64,000 nucleotides of DNA, taken from NCBI GenBank assembly GCA_959607715.1, contig CAUHNN010000001.1, positions 124,001 to 188,000 of the forward strand. The letters are read 5' to 3'. Positions within the stretch are counted from its first letter, which is position 1; the number at the start of each line of letters is the position of its first letter. The notes beneath the pieces are model-generated. The model made no database searches. It saw only the letters and a program-made list of their open reading frames with translations, and was not told the origin of the DNA. This DNA comes from an uncultured Eggerthella sp. GTDB lineage: Bacteria; Actinomycetota; Coriobacteriia; Coriobacteriales; Eggerthellaceae. The position numbers and the translations under genes were made by a program. Shown piece after piece: positions 34,573 through 44,936 of this stretch.

Positions 34573-37075
34573 GAAGAAGATCGCAAAGGCCCGAATCAGA
34601 GCTGAGCGAGAGCGGGGCGGCTCTCAATCGAGCCTCTTGCGGCAACTCACTGGCATGTCCTCAAAGTCCGATCGTTCGAAGAAGGCTCATGAGGAGAAGC
34701 TGAAACGCCAGAAGAAGGCAAGGGCATCAGCGGGCGACATAGCTTCCTTCATCGGCTACGACGCCGTCTACAAGGACGGCATCGCGCAGGTCGAGGAAGG
34801 GCTCTTCTCGCAGACGATCGAGTTCTCGGACATCTCCTACCAGTCGGCACGTCGCGAGAACCAGCAGAACATCTTCACGGTGCTCTCCTCGCTCTATAAC
34901 TACTTCGGCGCGGACTCGTGCGTGCAGCTCACCATTGCGAACGTCCCCATCCCTGAAGAGGAGATCGGAAAGAAGCGCTTCTTCAAGGCGTCCGACCCCG
35001 ACACGGAGAAGTACGCCAAGGAATACAACCAGATCTTGAACGACAAGATGCGAGAGGGCGTCTCCAACCTCACGCGCCATCGCTATCTCACTTATATGGT
35101 CGGTGCAAGCGACGTATGGGAGGCCGTGCCGAAGCTCTCCCGCATCAAGGGCGACGTAATCGACACGCTCTCGCGCATCCGCTGCGAGGCGCATGCCCTA
35201 AACGGCATCGAGCGCTTGAGCGCGATCCACTCCCAGCTTCGTCCGAAGGCAGCGTTCACGTTCACATGGGACAAGGTGAATCCCTGCTCGAACACGAGGA
35301 CACGCGACCTGATCGCCCCCGCGCTCGTGGACTTCAAGCCCAGCGGACGCTCAGACATCTTCAGGATCGACGAAATGTACGGCTGCGTGCTCTCCATCCG
35401 CACGTTCGGATCGATGCTTGAGGACTACTACCTAGCGAACATCATCGACCTTCCCATGCCCCTGTCGGTGAACCTGCACATCCAGCCCATCGCGCAATCG
35501 GACGCCCTCGCGCTCGTGAAGCGACAGCTCGACTGGATGGACAAGGAGATAATCGACGAGCAGATGAGCGCCATGAAGAAGGGCTACGACTATACGATCC
35601 TGCCTCCGGAGCTGCGCTACTCCAAGGAGGAGGCGGAGGAGCTCCTCGACTTCCTTCGAAACAAGAACGAGCGCCTCTTCACCTACACCGGCCTCATCTA
35701 CACCTACGCCGATACTGTTGATGCGCTTGAGCGCCAGGTCGAGCAGATCATCTCCGTCGGGCAGGGAAACTCGCTCGGCATCGAGCCGCTCTACTACCGC
35801 CAGCGCCAGGCTCTGAACTCGGTGTTGCCGCTCGGCATGAACCACGTCGATGTCACCCGCTACCTCACTACAGGCCAGATAGCCATGCAGATGCCCTTCG
35901 CATCGTTAGAGCTCAACCAGGAGGGCGGGGGCTATTACGGGCAGTCGAAGCAGTCGGGCAACCTCGTTATCTGCAACCGCAAGAAGCTCGCAAGTCCCAT
36001 GGGGTTCGTCTGCGGCAAGCCCGGTTCCGGGAAGTCCTTCTCTGTGAAACGCGAGATCACCAATACAGTGCTCGCCTATCCGGAGGACGAGATCATCATC
36101 TTCGACCCCGCTGGCGAGTACGGAAATCTCATCGAGGCCCTCGGCGGCGTGAACGTCCGGCTCGCGCCCGATGCGGACACCGCGCTCAACCCCTTCGATT
36201 TGGCCGATGTGGAGGGGCGCGCCGACGCCGCGCAGCTCGCCTTCAAGATCGATGCCTTCTTGGCCCTTTCGAGCGCGATGATGGCGGAGTCCTCCGAAGG
36301 CCTTCCCGAGGCGGACAAGTCGATCATCACAAGATGCGTCGAGGCGGCCTACGCGAGATGCTCGCGTGGCGAGGGAATGCCGACGCTTTCCGATTTCCAC
36401 GAGATACTCGTCGAGCAGCCTGAGGCGGAGGCGCGCGACATAGCTCTTCGCTACGAGCGATACGTCACCGGTGCGCTGTCGTTCTTCAACCGCCAGTCCA
36501 ACGTCGGCTTCGACAACCGCATCACCAACATAGACCTTCACGACCTCTCCACCAACATGCGCGTGTTCGGCATGCTCATCGCGTTAGAGGCCGTGCGCAA
36601 CCGGATGTATGCAAACTTCGATCGGGGCGTTACCACCTGGCTCTACATCGATGAGGTCCAGTCGCTCTTCGGCCACCCCACCATCATCGATTACTTCGCG
36701 AAGTTCTGGGCGGAAGGAAGGAAGTTTAACTTGATTTGCACCGGCATCTCCCAGAACACCTCGCACATGCTCACTCACGAGCGCGCCCGCACCATGGTCC
36801 TGAACTCGGACTTCATGCTGCTCCACAAGCAGGCGAGCCAGGACCTCGCCGCGTGGTCGGAGATGCTCTCGCTCTCCGGTGCCGAGCGCGAGTACATCGA
36901 CGAGTCCATCAAGGCCGGAGAGGGCCTACTCGTCGCGGGAGGGGCACGCGTGCCCATCCGGGACGACTTCCCCAAGGGCGCGCTCTACGACCTCTGGAAC
37001 ACCAAGCCCGAGGAGATCGCGCAACTGAAGCGAGCCCATGCCTTCGAGAAGAACGCGAAGAGGAGCCAGGGCTAG
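34502..37075 (+). CDS. virB4: VirB4-family type IV secretion ATPase
   Basis: The 857-residue ATPase has a basic N-terminal extension (about 1-75), a CagE/TrbE/VirB4 domain, Walker A FVCGKPGSGKSFSVKRE (about 504-512), IIIFDPAGEYGNL, Walker B TTWLYIDEVQSLFGHP, and a FNLICTGISQNTSHML motif. It powers assembly and transport of the mating channel with VirD4. It begins within the PrgI gene, 71 bp before that stop, and its TAG stop directly abuts the next ATG. Confidence 0.95.
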   Translation: MSQPENTKKSRKEMQGDKKRLKDEKKIAKARIRAERERGGSQSSLLRQLTGMSSKSDRSKKAHEEKLKRQKKARASAGDIASFIGYDAVYKDGIAQVEEGLFSQTIEFSDISYQSARRENQQNIFTVLSSLYNYFGADSCVQLTIANVPIPEEEIGKKRFFKASDPDTEKYAKEYNQILNDKMREGVSNLTRHRYLTYMVGASDVWEAVPKLSRIKGDVIDTLSRIRCEAHALNGIERLSAIHSQLRPKAAFTFTWDKVNPCSNTRTRDLIAPALVDFKPSGRSDIFRIDEMYGCVLSIRTFGSMLEDYYLANIIDLPMPLSVNLHIQPIAQSDALALVKRQLDWMDKEIIDEQMSAMKKGYDYTILPPELRYSKEEAEELLDFLRNKNERLFTYTGLIYTYADTVDALERQVEQIISVGQGNSLGIEPLYYRQRQALNSVLPLGMNHVDVTRYLTTGQIAMQMPFASLELNQEGGGYYGQSKQSGNLVICNRKKLASPMGFVCGKPGSGKSFSVKREITNTVLAYPEDEIIIFDPAGEYGNLIEALGGVNVRLAPDADTALNPFDLADVEGRADAAQLAFKIDAFLALSSAMMAESSEGLPEADKSIITRCVEAAYARCSRGEGMPTLSDFHEILVEQPEAEARDIALRYERYVTGALSFFNRQSNVGFDNRITNIDLHDLSTNMRVFGMLIALEAVRNRMYANFDRGVTTWLYIDEVQSLFGHPTIIDYFAKFWAEGRKFNLICTGISQNTSHMLTHERARTMVLNSDFMLLHKQASQDLAAWSEMLSLSGAEREYIDESIKAGEGLLVAGGARVPIRDDFPKGALYDLWNTKPEEIAQLKRAHAFEKNAKRSQG

Positions 37076-38722
37076 ATGGACCCGAGAAGCCTCGACAACA
37101 CGAGCGCCTCGATCGCGGACATCGTCACCGCCGATAAGCTCGATGCTGTGAGCGCGGGGATCGTGAAGGACGACGAGAGCCAAAGCCTCTCTGCCCTAAG
37201 CGAGAAGGAATCCGCGCTCGGCAAGAGGACAACGCACAATGCAAGCCCTTCCAAGGAACGCATGCGCAAGTCGCAAGGTGTGGGTGCGGTGAATGCCGAT
37301 TCTGATGGCGCATCGGGTGCCGGGGATGCATCTGCGGGAACCGAGAAGGCAAACGCCCCGAGCGAGCGGCTCAAGGTTCGCCAGTTCCTGGAGCGCGAGG
37401 CCATCTCCGAGCTCGACGACACTGACGAGTTCGAGGGCGCGGGTAGCGCCTATGACGCCGGGCAGGGCACCAAGCGAGCGATTGCTACCGTGCGGGACAG
37501 GAAAGCAAAAGGAGCCCACTCCGCATCGGGCGGCTACAAGGGATCGAGCGCGAACGCAAAGGCCACCAAGAGCACGAGCGCGCAGGGCGCGAAGAAGGCG
37601 AAGACAACAAGCGCCCGAGGAGTCAGCCAGGCGCAAGCGAGCCACGCCGCCCAGGCGGCGGGAACCGCCGCGAAGACGGCTGCCTCGTCGTCCGGCAACG
37701 CGGCCCTCGCTGGCACGGTCGGCGGAAGCGGGCTTGCGGCAGGCGGTGGGGTGCTCTGCGGGGTCATCGCCTTCGTGCTAGTTGCGCTCGTCATAGGCCA
37801 GATAATCTCGGCCTTGTTCGGGTTCTGGGACGCAGAGGACAAGAAACGCTCCATGGAGGGGCTTCCCCCCTACATCACCTACGAGATGGTCGAAGAGGCC
37901 GTCCGCTGCCAGCAGGAGTACGGGCATCCCGCCGGGTGCACCATCGCGCAGATCATCTGCGAGTCGGGACAGGGAGATTCCATGAGTCAGCTCGCCACGC
38001 GCGACCACAACCTGTTCGGGATGAAATGGGCGTCGTCTTTCGCCTCGGCTCCGGAAGTCGTCGGAAAGGCGGGATGGAGCACGCAGGAGGAGTACACACC
38101 TGGCACATTCACGACCATCACGGCGTATTTCACGGTGTTCAAGGGGGATGTGGAGTGCATTCGCTTCCGAAGCCGCGTGTTCCTGCAGGCATCCCACTAC
38201 CGCAACAACTCCCTCATCAAACAGGCCATCGCAGAGCACTCCTCTGACAAGATGGCGGAGGGTCTCAAGGATGCGGGATGGGCAACGAGCTCGGCCTATG
38301 TGGACTCACTCAAGTCCGCCATGGATACCTACAACCTGCGCCGCTTCGACTCGATGACGGTCGAGGACCTTGAGAGCGGGGCGCTCTCGGCCGACGCGAT
38401 CATCGCCGCCGCCTACAGTCAGCTCGGCGTGCCCTACGTGTGGGGCGGCAACACGCCAGGCGTGGGCCTCGACTGCTCGGGACTCACACAGTACTGCTAC
38501 CGACAGGCGGGCATCGCCATCCCACGAAACTCCGAAGATCAGGCCGCATTCGGGAGAAAAGTGCCGGTGTCTGAGGCTTCGCCCGGCGACATCCTCTGGA
38601 GGCCCGGGCACGTGGCCATCTACATCGGGGACGATCGCTACATTCATGAGCCGCATTCGGGTGCGGCCTGCACGATTGCAAGCGGCGCGTCGCACTTCGC
38701 GAGCGCCATCAAGATCAGATAG
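37076..38722 (+). CDS. Bifunctional wall hydrolase: glucosaminidase plus NlpC/P60 (VirB1-like)
   Basis: The 548-residue protein has a low-complexity Ala/Lys/Ser-rich N-terminal half (1-210, cytoplasmic), one membrane helix (about 220-245), a glucosaminidase domain (about 262-415, catalytic Glu in IICESGQGDS, DHNLFGMKW), and a C-terminal NlpC/P60 peptidase (WGGNTPGVGLDCSGLTQYCY, Cys467; GHVAIYIGD, His512). It opens peptidoglycan for the mating channel, as in Tn916 CwlT. The very long disordered N-terminus is unusual. It starts at the base after the virB4 stop. Confidence 0.93.
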   Translation: MDPRSLDNTSASIADIVTADKLDAVSAGIVKDDESQSLSALSEKESALGKRTTHNASPSKERMRKSQGVGAVNADSDGASGAGDASAGTEKANAPSERLKVRQFLEREAISELDDTDEFEGAGSAYDAGQGTKRAIATVRDRKAKGAHSASGGYKGSSANAKATKSTSAQGAKKAKTTSARGVSQAQASHAAQAAGTAAKTAASSSGNAALAGTVGGSGLAAGGGVLCGVIAFVLVALVIGQIISALFGFWDAEDKKRSMEGLPPYITYEMVEEAVRCQQEYGHPAGCTIAQIICESGQGDSMSQLATRDHNLFGMKWASSFASAPEVVGKAGWSTQEEYTPGTFTTITAYFTVFKGDVECIRFRSRVFLQASHYRNNSLIKQAIAEHSSDKMAEGLKDAGWATSSAYVDSLKSAMDTYNLRRFDSMTVEDLESGALSADAIIAAAYSQLGVPYVWGGNTPGVGLDCSGLTQYCYRQAGIAIPRNSEDQAAFGRKVPVSEASPGDILWRPGHVAIYIGDDRYIHEPHSGAACTIASGASHFASAIKIR

Positions 38723-38735
38723 GAAGGACGGAAAC

Positions 38736-39476
38736 ATGACCAGAAAGAACAAGATCATGCTCGCTGCGGCTATCGTGGCAGCAGTGCTCCTCGTGGGCTC
38801 GGGCGTAGCCAGATGCACGATCGTCCAAAACGGGACGATTGAAGGTCGAGCTGCTGTCGAATCGGCAGAGGAGGCAGCAGTTGAAAACCCTCAGTCCGAG
38901 ACCGACGCTGCAAACGGCGAAGCGAACTCTGACATCGAATCGCTCATCGGAACCTCGTGGGTGGGCGTGGACGACGCAACGCGCTCGCTGTCCATCGTCA
39001 AGGGAGCTTTCGTCGAGACCAAGGACGGCAGCACGGAGGTGACCTACTGGACACTTGACAGCGAGGAGCCGCTCTCATCCGGCATAGAGGCCACCGTGCT
39101 CGCCTCGAAGTCGATGACCGATGCCGCGAACCCCATTCTCGTCTCCGTGAGCAGCGAGGGCGCGGACACCGTGCTTCGATCGGACGCCCTCGCCTGCGCA
39201 TACAGGCAGGTACAGGTCGGGGACAGGTCGCTTCACTTCACCGGCGTCACTTCCAAGCTCGAAGAGGCTATGGGGATCGATGCCGCGAAGATCGAGGCCG
39301 CTGTTTCGACGCGTGCAGCTGCCGTGTCCCCGAGTGCGACCCGTGCCATCTGGGATGCGGAGGCGTGGATAGATTATGCCAACAACGCGGCTACGACAAC
39401 TTTCACGCTCGACGATGGGGCATCTACCATGATCTCGGTCACGCGCTCATCCGACGGCACAATCGAGGCGCTCTGA
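38736..39476 (+). CDS. Membrane-anchored conjugation-operon protein (246 aa), unknown
   Basis: One N-terminal membrane helix (about 6-25) is followed by an acidic linker (about 40-70) and a soluble domain starting IESLIGTSWVGVDDATRSLSIVKGAFVE that looks beta-rich. The Cys after the helix (GVARC) has Arg at -1, so lipoprotein processing is unlikely. It could be an outer-face channel part, VirB8-like by topology, but no sequence signature confirms this. AGGAAGG precedes the ATG. Confidence 0.7.
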   Translation: MTRKNKIMLAAAIVAAVLLVGSGVARCTIVQNGTIEGRAAVESAEEAAVENPQSETDAANGEANSDIESLIGTSWVGVDDATRSLSIVKGAFVETKDGSTEVTYWTLDSEEPLSSGIEATVLASKSMTDAANPILVSVSSEGADTVLRSDALACAYRQVQVGDRSLHFTGVTSKLEEAMGIDAAKIEAAVSTRAAAVSPSATRAIWDAEAWIDYANNAATTTFTLDDGASTMISVTRSSDGTIEAL

Positions 39477-39481
39477 TAAGG

Positions 39482-40486
39482 ATGGGCAAAGTCAAAAGCC
39501 TCGTCTCAAACAGACGATTCATAGTGGCGTTCGCTGCTACATTCGCGCTTCTCGCCACGCTGTTCATTCCCTCGCAGTTCGCTTGGGGCTCGATTGCGGA
39601 CGACATCAATGCATGGCTTTGCGGAGTGCTCCGCGACTGGTGCAACTGGATCTTTGCGGCTCAGACCGACGTGATGCGCTCGCTTGGCGCTAACGGCGTG
39701 CTATCGGCACCGTTCGAGACCATGCTCGCAAGCGCGGGAGATGTCTCCATGTACGCCATCGCGCGCGGTGTCTGGCAGGTCGCGGTGCTGCCCATCGGTT
39801 GCGGCGTGCTCGGGCTCGTCTTCACCTTGAAGCTCATCGAGATATCACAGCGCATGGACGGCAACCAATCCTTCCCGGGCGTGAAGGAAGTGGTGTTCCT
39901 CCTCGTGTTCTTCGCGGTATTCCTTTTCCTGATCCAGCACTCCTTCGACCTCATGGCGGCCATCTACGAGGTCATAGGCCTTGCGATAGACCGTGTGGAG
40001 GGACTTTTCGGCACTGGCGGCGCGCTGGACATGACGGCGGTATCCATCGTAACGGGCGATGACGATCTCTCAGCACTGCTCGCGCTGCTCGTCGTCGCGG
40101 TCATCAGCTGGCTCGTCGTGCTCGTCGCATACATCGTGGCGCTCGTCGTCTGCTGGGCGCGAGCGATACAGCTCTACGTCATGGCGGCTTTCTCCCCGAT
40201 ACCGCTGGCGTTCCTCGGATTCGACCAGACGCGCCAAATCGGGCTCGGGTACCTGAAGAGCTTCGGGGCCGTATGCATAGCAGGCCTCATCATCCTGATC
40301 CTGCTCATCAGCTTCCCCGTGATCCTGGGCGGCATCGTCGCCGTGAACCCGGGAACCGGAACGCCCATAGACGCGATCGCCAACGGACTCACCTACGCGC
40401 TCCAGTACCTCGCCATGTGCATCCTGCTCGTGCTGTCGCTCGTGAAGAGCGGAGCCTGGGCACGAGACATCGTGAGCGGGTTCTAG
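39482..40486 (+). CDS. VirB6/TrbL-like polytopic channel protein
   Basis: The 334-residue protein has a likely signal-anchor, an extracellular-looking WLCGVLRDWCNWIF segment, then five or more membrane helices (including LVFTLKLIEISQRM boundary, VVFLLVFFAVFLFLIQHSF, ALLALLVVAVISWLVVLVAYIVALVVCW and ILILLISFPVILGG). The central AIQLYVMAAFSPIPLAFLGFDQTR motif recalls the TrbL/VirB6 region that follows the third helix. It is the probable channel core of the mating apparatus. It starts 5 bp after the previous stop. Confidence 0.8.
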   Translation: MGKVKSLVSNRRFIVAFAATFALLATLFIPSQFAWGSIADDINAWLCGVLRDWCNWIFAAQTDVMRSLGANGVLSAPFETMLASAGDVSMYAIARGVWQVAVLPIGCGVLGLVFTLKLIEISQRMDGNQSFPGVKEVVFLLVFFAVFLFLIQHSFDLMAAIYEVIGLAIDRVEGLFGTGGALDMTAVSIVTGDDDLSALLALLVVAVISWLVVLVAYIVALVVCWARAIQLYVMAAFSPIPLAFLGFDQTRQIGLGYLKSFGAVCIAGLIILILLISFPVILGGIVAVNPGTGTPIDAIANGLTYALQYLAMCILLVLSLVKSGAWARDIVSGF

Positions 40487-40594
40487 GTGCATGCCAGCAA
40501 GAGAGGAGGTGGTGCCTATGGGCTGACGAGGCACCCACAGGGGCATTCCACCAATCGACCCCAAGAAGACACAAGACGCAAAGGAGAAAGCAAA

Positions 40595-41059
40595 ATGGAC
40601 GACAAGAAAAACGTCTACATCACCCTGCACAAGAACTTCGTGCACGAGGGCATCGAGTACGAGGACAGGAAGACCGGCGAGACCAAGACCTTCAACTCGG
40701 TGACGCTGCCCAAGGGCACCGTGGTCAACGGACAGGATGTGAGCTACAGCCAGTTCAGCCCCCTCTTCGTGAACCCGTCCCGATTCAAGGGCGAGAACTA
40801 CCGAGACATCCCCCTTCTGACCGAGAAGGAGGTATGGCTGAAGAAGAGCGTGCTTGAGCCGGACGGCAGCCCCACCCTCGACGAGGATGGCAAGCAGGTG
40901 CGCGAGGTCATCAAGGTGATGCCCGCTGCGCTCAAGGAGGGCATCGACAAGGGAAGGGCGGCCTACCTCGCATCGCTCGACGACAAGGCCAAGGAGGCCC
41001 GTGAGGCATCGGCCAACCAGACCCGCGAGGCCCGACAGGCCGAGCCCGTCTCCCGATAG
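40595..41059 (+). CDS. Hypothetical soluble ICE protein (154 aa)
   Basis: AAAGGAG precedes the ATG. The protein opens MDDKKNVYITLHKNFVHEGIEYEDRKTGETKTFNSVTLPKGTVVNGQDVSYSQFSPLFVNPSRF, a beta-rich stretch with repeated hydrophobic/polar alternation, and ends with a charged helix rich in Ala, Glu and Arg. No family is recognised. It stands between the channel genes and the surface protein, 10 bp before the latter, so it is expressed with the transfer operon. Confidence 0.72.
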   Translation: MDDKKNVYITLHKNFVHEGIEYEDRKTGETKTFNSVTLPKGTVVNGQDVSYSQFSPLFVNPSRFKGENYRDIPLLTEKEVWLKKSVLEPDGSPTLDEDGKQVREVIKVMPAALKEGIDKGRAAYLASLDDKAKEAREASANQTREARQAEPVSR

Positions 41060-41069
41060 GCGGTGCGAC

Positions 41070-44000
41070 ATGGAAGTTACAACGATTGGCGCTTCCGGCT
41101 CGAAGGCCCTGCGCTGCCTGCTCGCAGCGCTTATCGCCCTGAGCTCGGTCATAGGCTCTCTTGCGGTCTCGGGGCAAAGCGCATTCGCCGCAGAGACCGC
41201 CTCGTTGAGCATCGGGGGCAAGATTCCTTATGCGGGCTACACGACCACATGGATGTACGCCGACGGAGAGATGGCCTATTGCGGGAACCCCTCTGCGGCA
41301 ACGCCACCTGCAGGCACCTACACCAAGAGCGCCATCAACTCGACCTCGGGGCGCGATGCGGAGACCATAGCGGACCTCTGGTTCAGCTATGGGAGTCCGG
41401 GGTTCGATGCGAGTCTCTGGCCAGGCACGTGGTATGACGGTACGGCCATGACGGATGCGCGCTATGCGGCGCTCGCGCACATCCTGCTCTCGGACACGTT
41501 CTCCAGCAATGGCAGCTACGCGCTCTACGGATGTAACGAGTCCTTCAAGGAGTGGTGCCGCTACTACGTCATCGGCTTCGACTCGTCGGGCACGATGTGC
41601 AACGACGATGCGACTGGTCGAAAGATCTCGCGCATGCAGGGCGAGGTTCCCTCGAACTTCGAGGCTTTCATGCTCTACACGGGCGCGGGAAACCAGCTGA
41701 TCCTCTCGTTCAAGTACACTCCCTACGGAAAGATCGACCTTAAGAAGGTCACCGCCAACGAGGAGATGTGCGAGGGTAATCCGCTCTACTCCGTGGAAGG
41801 CGCGGTCTACACCGTGTACAGCAACTCGGGGCTCACGGATGTCGCGGGCTCCATCACAACCGACAGGGACGGCTACGGCATATTGGAGGAGCTTGAGCCG
41901 GGCAGCTACTGGGTAAAGGAGACCAAGCAGGCACCGGGGCATGCGCTCGACCCGACCGTGTATCCGGTCGAGGTGAGGTCGGACGAGACCACGCGGGTGA
42001 ACGGCAAGACCGTATCCGACATCCCGCAGTCAGACCCCGTGGGCATGCTCGTCGGCAAGGTTGACGCCGATACCAACGAGAGCGAGCCCGAAGGCGATGC
42101 GACGCTCGAAGGCGCACTCTTCACCGCCCGCTACTACGCGGGCGACTACGCCGACGCGGCATCGGCCGAGGCGTCCGGCGCGCCTGCGCGCACCTGGGTG
42201 TTCGAGACGGATGCCGATGGATTCGCCTACCTGGCTGACGAGTACAAGCACTCGGGAGATCCCCTCTACTACCAAACCAACGGCGACGCATCGATTCCCC
42301 TGGGAACGGTGCTGATCCAGGAGACCCGCGCGCCCCAGGGCTACAACCTCGACGATGGGCACGGCAGGGATCCGAAGGTGTTCTGCGTGCGGATCACGCA
42401 AGGCGGCGCGGTCGGCGAGTCCGTCTACACCTACAACTCGCCCAAGGTGCCCGACACTGTGAAACGCGGCGACTTCCGCCTCGTGAAGGAAGTGCCCGTG
42501 GAAATCTACGACTCTCCTAGCGGCGACATGCCACAGGAGGTCGTGCGCGTGCTCGTCCCAGGGGTCAAGTTCGAGCTCTACAACGACTCGGAGAGCGCCG
42601 TGCTCTCGCCCGAGTCGGGCAAGCTCGTCGAACCCGGCAACCGCGTGTGCACCATCACCGTCAATGAGAACGGACTTGCCACCACGAAAGACGACAACGC
42701 CAACGTAAACGGCTGGAGCAAGCCTTCCGACTGGACAGGCGCGCTTGCGTACGGCACCTACCGCATCCATGAGGTGATTCCGCAAGACGTAGCAGACGCC
42801 TTCAAGGCCAAGTGGGGAAAGACGCTCCTTCCCGTGGAGGACTGGAAAACCACGATCCGCGAGGAGGGGCAATACGACCCGCCGCAGCTCGTGAACGACC
42901 ACATCCCGCAGACCCCTCTCAAGGTGGTCAAGGTCGACACCGAGACCGGCAGGCAGGTCCCGCTTCCCGTGAGCTTCCAGCTTGAGGACGCGAGCGGCAA
43001 CCTCGTCACCTATACCTCCCACTACCCCGCAACCGATACCATCGACACCTGGACGGCCAACGAGCGCGGGGAGCTCACGCTTCCGATGCTGTTGGAAGAG
43101 GGCGACTACACGCTCAAAGAGGTAGAGGCGCCCTACGGTTACGTGAAGGAGCTTGAGGGCAAGGCCTTCCATGTGGACGCCGACTACAACGGCTGGGACG
43201 ACCCACTCGTGATCGAGTTTTCGAACATGCCCCAGAAGGCGACCATCACCGTGGCGAAGACTGATGCGTTAACGGGAGATCCGGTCGATGAATCCGTCTA
43301 CATCGTGAAGGCGGCAGAGACGATCCAGACGCCTGACGGCACGATACGCGCCCATGAGGGCGAGATCGTGGCAACGCTCACAACGGGCGAGGACGGCAAG
43401 GCGACGACGCCTGAGCTCTACCTCGGCACCTACACGGTATACGAGGCCAAGGCAAAAGACGGCTACGCGCTCGACATTGCCGAGAAGACTGTCACGCTCG
43501 AATACGCGGGGCAGGACGTGGCGTTGTATGACCACGAGGAGGCCGTGACCGACGAGCCCACGACCCCTTCGATCAAGAAGATGGACGCGCTCGACCCTGA
43601 GAAGGCAGTAGCAGGTGCCAAGTTCCACGTCTGGAACGACGAGGGCGCCTTCGACGAGGAGATGGCCACCGACGAGAACGGCGTCATATCCCTCGCCTAC
43701 GCGAAGCACGGAACCTACCACATCCAAGAGGTCGAAGCACCTGAAGGCTACGTTATCGCAGACCTCGACGACGAGGGCAAGCCGACCGTGACCGACTTTG
43801 TAGTCAACGACCAGGGCATGATCGAGTGGGACGAGACTGGCGCCATGGCCGCCCAACACGAGTTCACGCTTGAGAACATGCCCAAGACCATGAAGACCAC
43901 AGCGACCGACTCAGAGAGCGGGACGCACGAGGGCCAGGCGCGCGATGAGCTCACTATCGTGGACACCATCGAATACACCGGCCTCATCCCCGGCAATGAG

Positions 44001-44831
44001 TACACCGTGAGCGGAACCCTCATGGACAAGGCCACCGGCGAGCCCGCGCTCGATGACGAGGGCGACGAGATCACGGCGTCCACCACCTTCACCGCAGAGG
44101 AATCCTGCGGCACGGTAGACGTGACCTTCACCTTCGCGGGAGTGAATCTCGCAGGCAAGTCGCTCGTCGCATTTGAGACCATGGAGTTCGGTGGCGCGGA
44201 GTACATGGTGCACGCGGACATCGACGACGTGGAACAAGCGGTCGCCATCGTGGACATCGCCACCAATGCGCGCGATGCCGAGACCGGCACGAATGTTGGC
44301 ACCATCGGTGAGCGCGTGAAGCTCATCGACGCGGTTGCCTACACCGGACTCGCGCCGGGCAGCTCCTACAAGCTGTTCACCATGCTCATGGACAAGGCTA
44401 CCGGAAACCCGCTTACGGGCGATGACGGCCTGCCCATCGTGGGAACGACCGAGTTCGTGCCCGAAACGCTCGATGGCACCATCGACGTAGAGGTTGAGAC
44501 TGATTCGCGCGAGTTAACGGGGCACGACATTGTGTTCTTCGAGAAGCTCTCCGATGCGGAAGAGAATATCATCGCAACGCATGAGGACATCGAGGACGAG
44601 GGGCAGACAGTGAGCTTCCCTGAACCCCTCACCGAACCCGAAAACCCAGGCAAGGGATACCCGAAGACCGGCGCTTTAGCCGAGGTCGATCCCGTCACGG
44701 CCAGTGTCGCAGTGATCCTGCTCTGCGGCATCGCAGGTGCGACCTACGCCTTTGTACGCCGCTCCCGCAAGCAGACCGACGCCATCGCCGAGATGGAAGA
44801 GGGAGTATTGGCTGGAGCCGACGAGGATTAA
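41070..44831 (+). CDS. VaFE-repeat, SpaA/Cna-B-type surface-anchored protein
   Basis: The 1253-residue protein has a signal peptide (cleavage near AFA-AE, residue 39), a globular N-terminal domain (about 45-220, with YCGNPS and LWFSYGSPGF), and six SpaA/Cna-B-like modules (about 225-930) with EVEAPEGYV and ETKQAPGHAL-type motifs. Two VaFE repeats follow (about 945-1180, LVAFETM and IVFFEKL). A YPKTG sorting signal (about 1197), hydrophobic helix and RR end it, with an unusual 22-residue acidic tail. It should be anchored to the wall by the adjacent class B sortase and may aid mating contact or host adhesion. A thioester Gln partner for the N-terminal Cys was not found. Confidence 0.93.
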   Translation: MEVTTIGASGSKALRCLLAALIALSSVIGSLAVSGQSAFAAETASLSIGGKIPYAGYTTTWMYADGEMAYCGNPSAATPPAGTYTKSAINSTSGRDAETIADLWFSYGSPGFDASLWPGTWYDGTAMTDARYAALAHILLSDTFSSNGSYALYGCNESFKEWCRYYVIGFDSSGTMCNDDATGRKISRMQGEVPSNFEAFMLYTGAGNQLILSFKYTPYGKIDLKKVTANEEMCEGNPLYSVEGAVYTVYSNSGLTDVAGSITTDRDGYGILEELEPGSYWVKETKQAPGHALDPTVYPVEVRSDETTRVNGKTVSDIPQSDPVGMLVGKVDADTNESEPEGDATLEGALFTARYYAGDYADAASAEASGAPARTWVFETDADGFAYLADEYKHSGDPLYYQTNGDASIPLGTVLIQETRAPQGYNLDDGHGRDPKVFCVRITQGGAVGESVYTYNSPKVPDTVKRGDFRLVKEVPVEIYDSPSGDMPQEVVRVLVPGVKFELYNDSESAVLSPESGKLVEPGNRVCTITVNENGLATTKDDNANVNGWSKPSDWTGALAYGTYRIHEVIPQDVADAFKAKWGKTLLPVEDWKTTIREEGQYDPPQLVNDHIPQTPLKVVKVDTETGRQVPLPVSFQLEDASGNLVTYTSHYPATDTIDTWTANERGELTLPMLLEEGDYTLKEVEAPYGYVKELEGKAFHVDADYNGWDDPLVIEFSNMPQKATITVAKTDALTGDPVDESVYIVKAAETIQTPDGTIRAHEGEIVATLTTGEDGKATTPELYLGTYTVYEAKAKDGYALDIAEKTVTLEYAGQDVALYDHEEAVTDEPTTPSIKKMDALDPEKAVAGAKFHVWNDEGAFDEEMATDENGVISLAYAKHGTYHIQEVEAPEGYVIADLDDEGKPTVTDFVVNDQGMIEWDETGAMAAQHEFTLENMPKTMKTTATDSESGTHEGQARDELTIVDTIEYTGLIPGNEYTVSGTLMDKATGEPALDDEGDEITASTTFTAEESCGTVDVTFTFAGVNLAGKSLVAFETMEFGGAEYMVHADIDDVEQAVAIVDIATNARDAETGTNVGTIGERVKLIDAVAYTGLAPGSSYKLFTMLMDKATGNPLTGDDGLPIVGTTEFVPETLDGTIDVEVETDSRELTGHDIVFFEKLSDAEENIIATHEDIEDEGQTVSFPEPLTEPENPGKGYPKTGALAEVDPVTASVAVILLCGIAGATYAFVRRSRKQTDAIAEMEEGVLAGADED

Positions 44832-44884
44832 ATCCGACTCTTTGCCCGTGCAGAGAAGCAATAGCTGATGGCAATTGAGCGACA

Positions 44885-44918
44885 GGGTGGGGCGCTCGAC
44901 ATGCGTCCCACCCTTTTT
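44885..44918 (+). terminator. Terminator between the surface protein and sortase genes
   Basis: GGGTGGG pairs with CCCACCC around a 15-base loop, followed by five T residues. It lies 18 bp before the sortase ATG, so it probably attenuates rather than isolates sortase expression. Confidence 0.8.
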
Positions 44919-44936
44919 CGATACAAGGAGCAAAAG

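Noticed and set aside
41070..41760. Internal thioester adhesin domain in the surface protein
   Set aside because: A YCG Cys is present but the required Gln motif was not found, so a thioester is not claimed.
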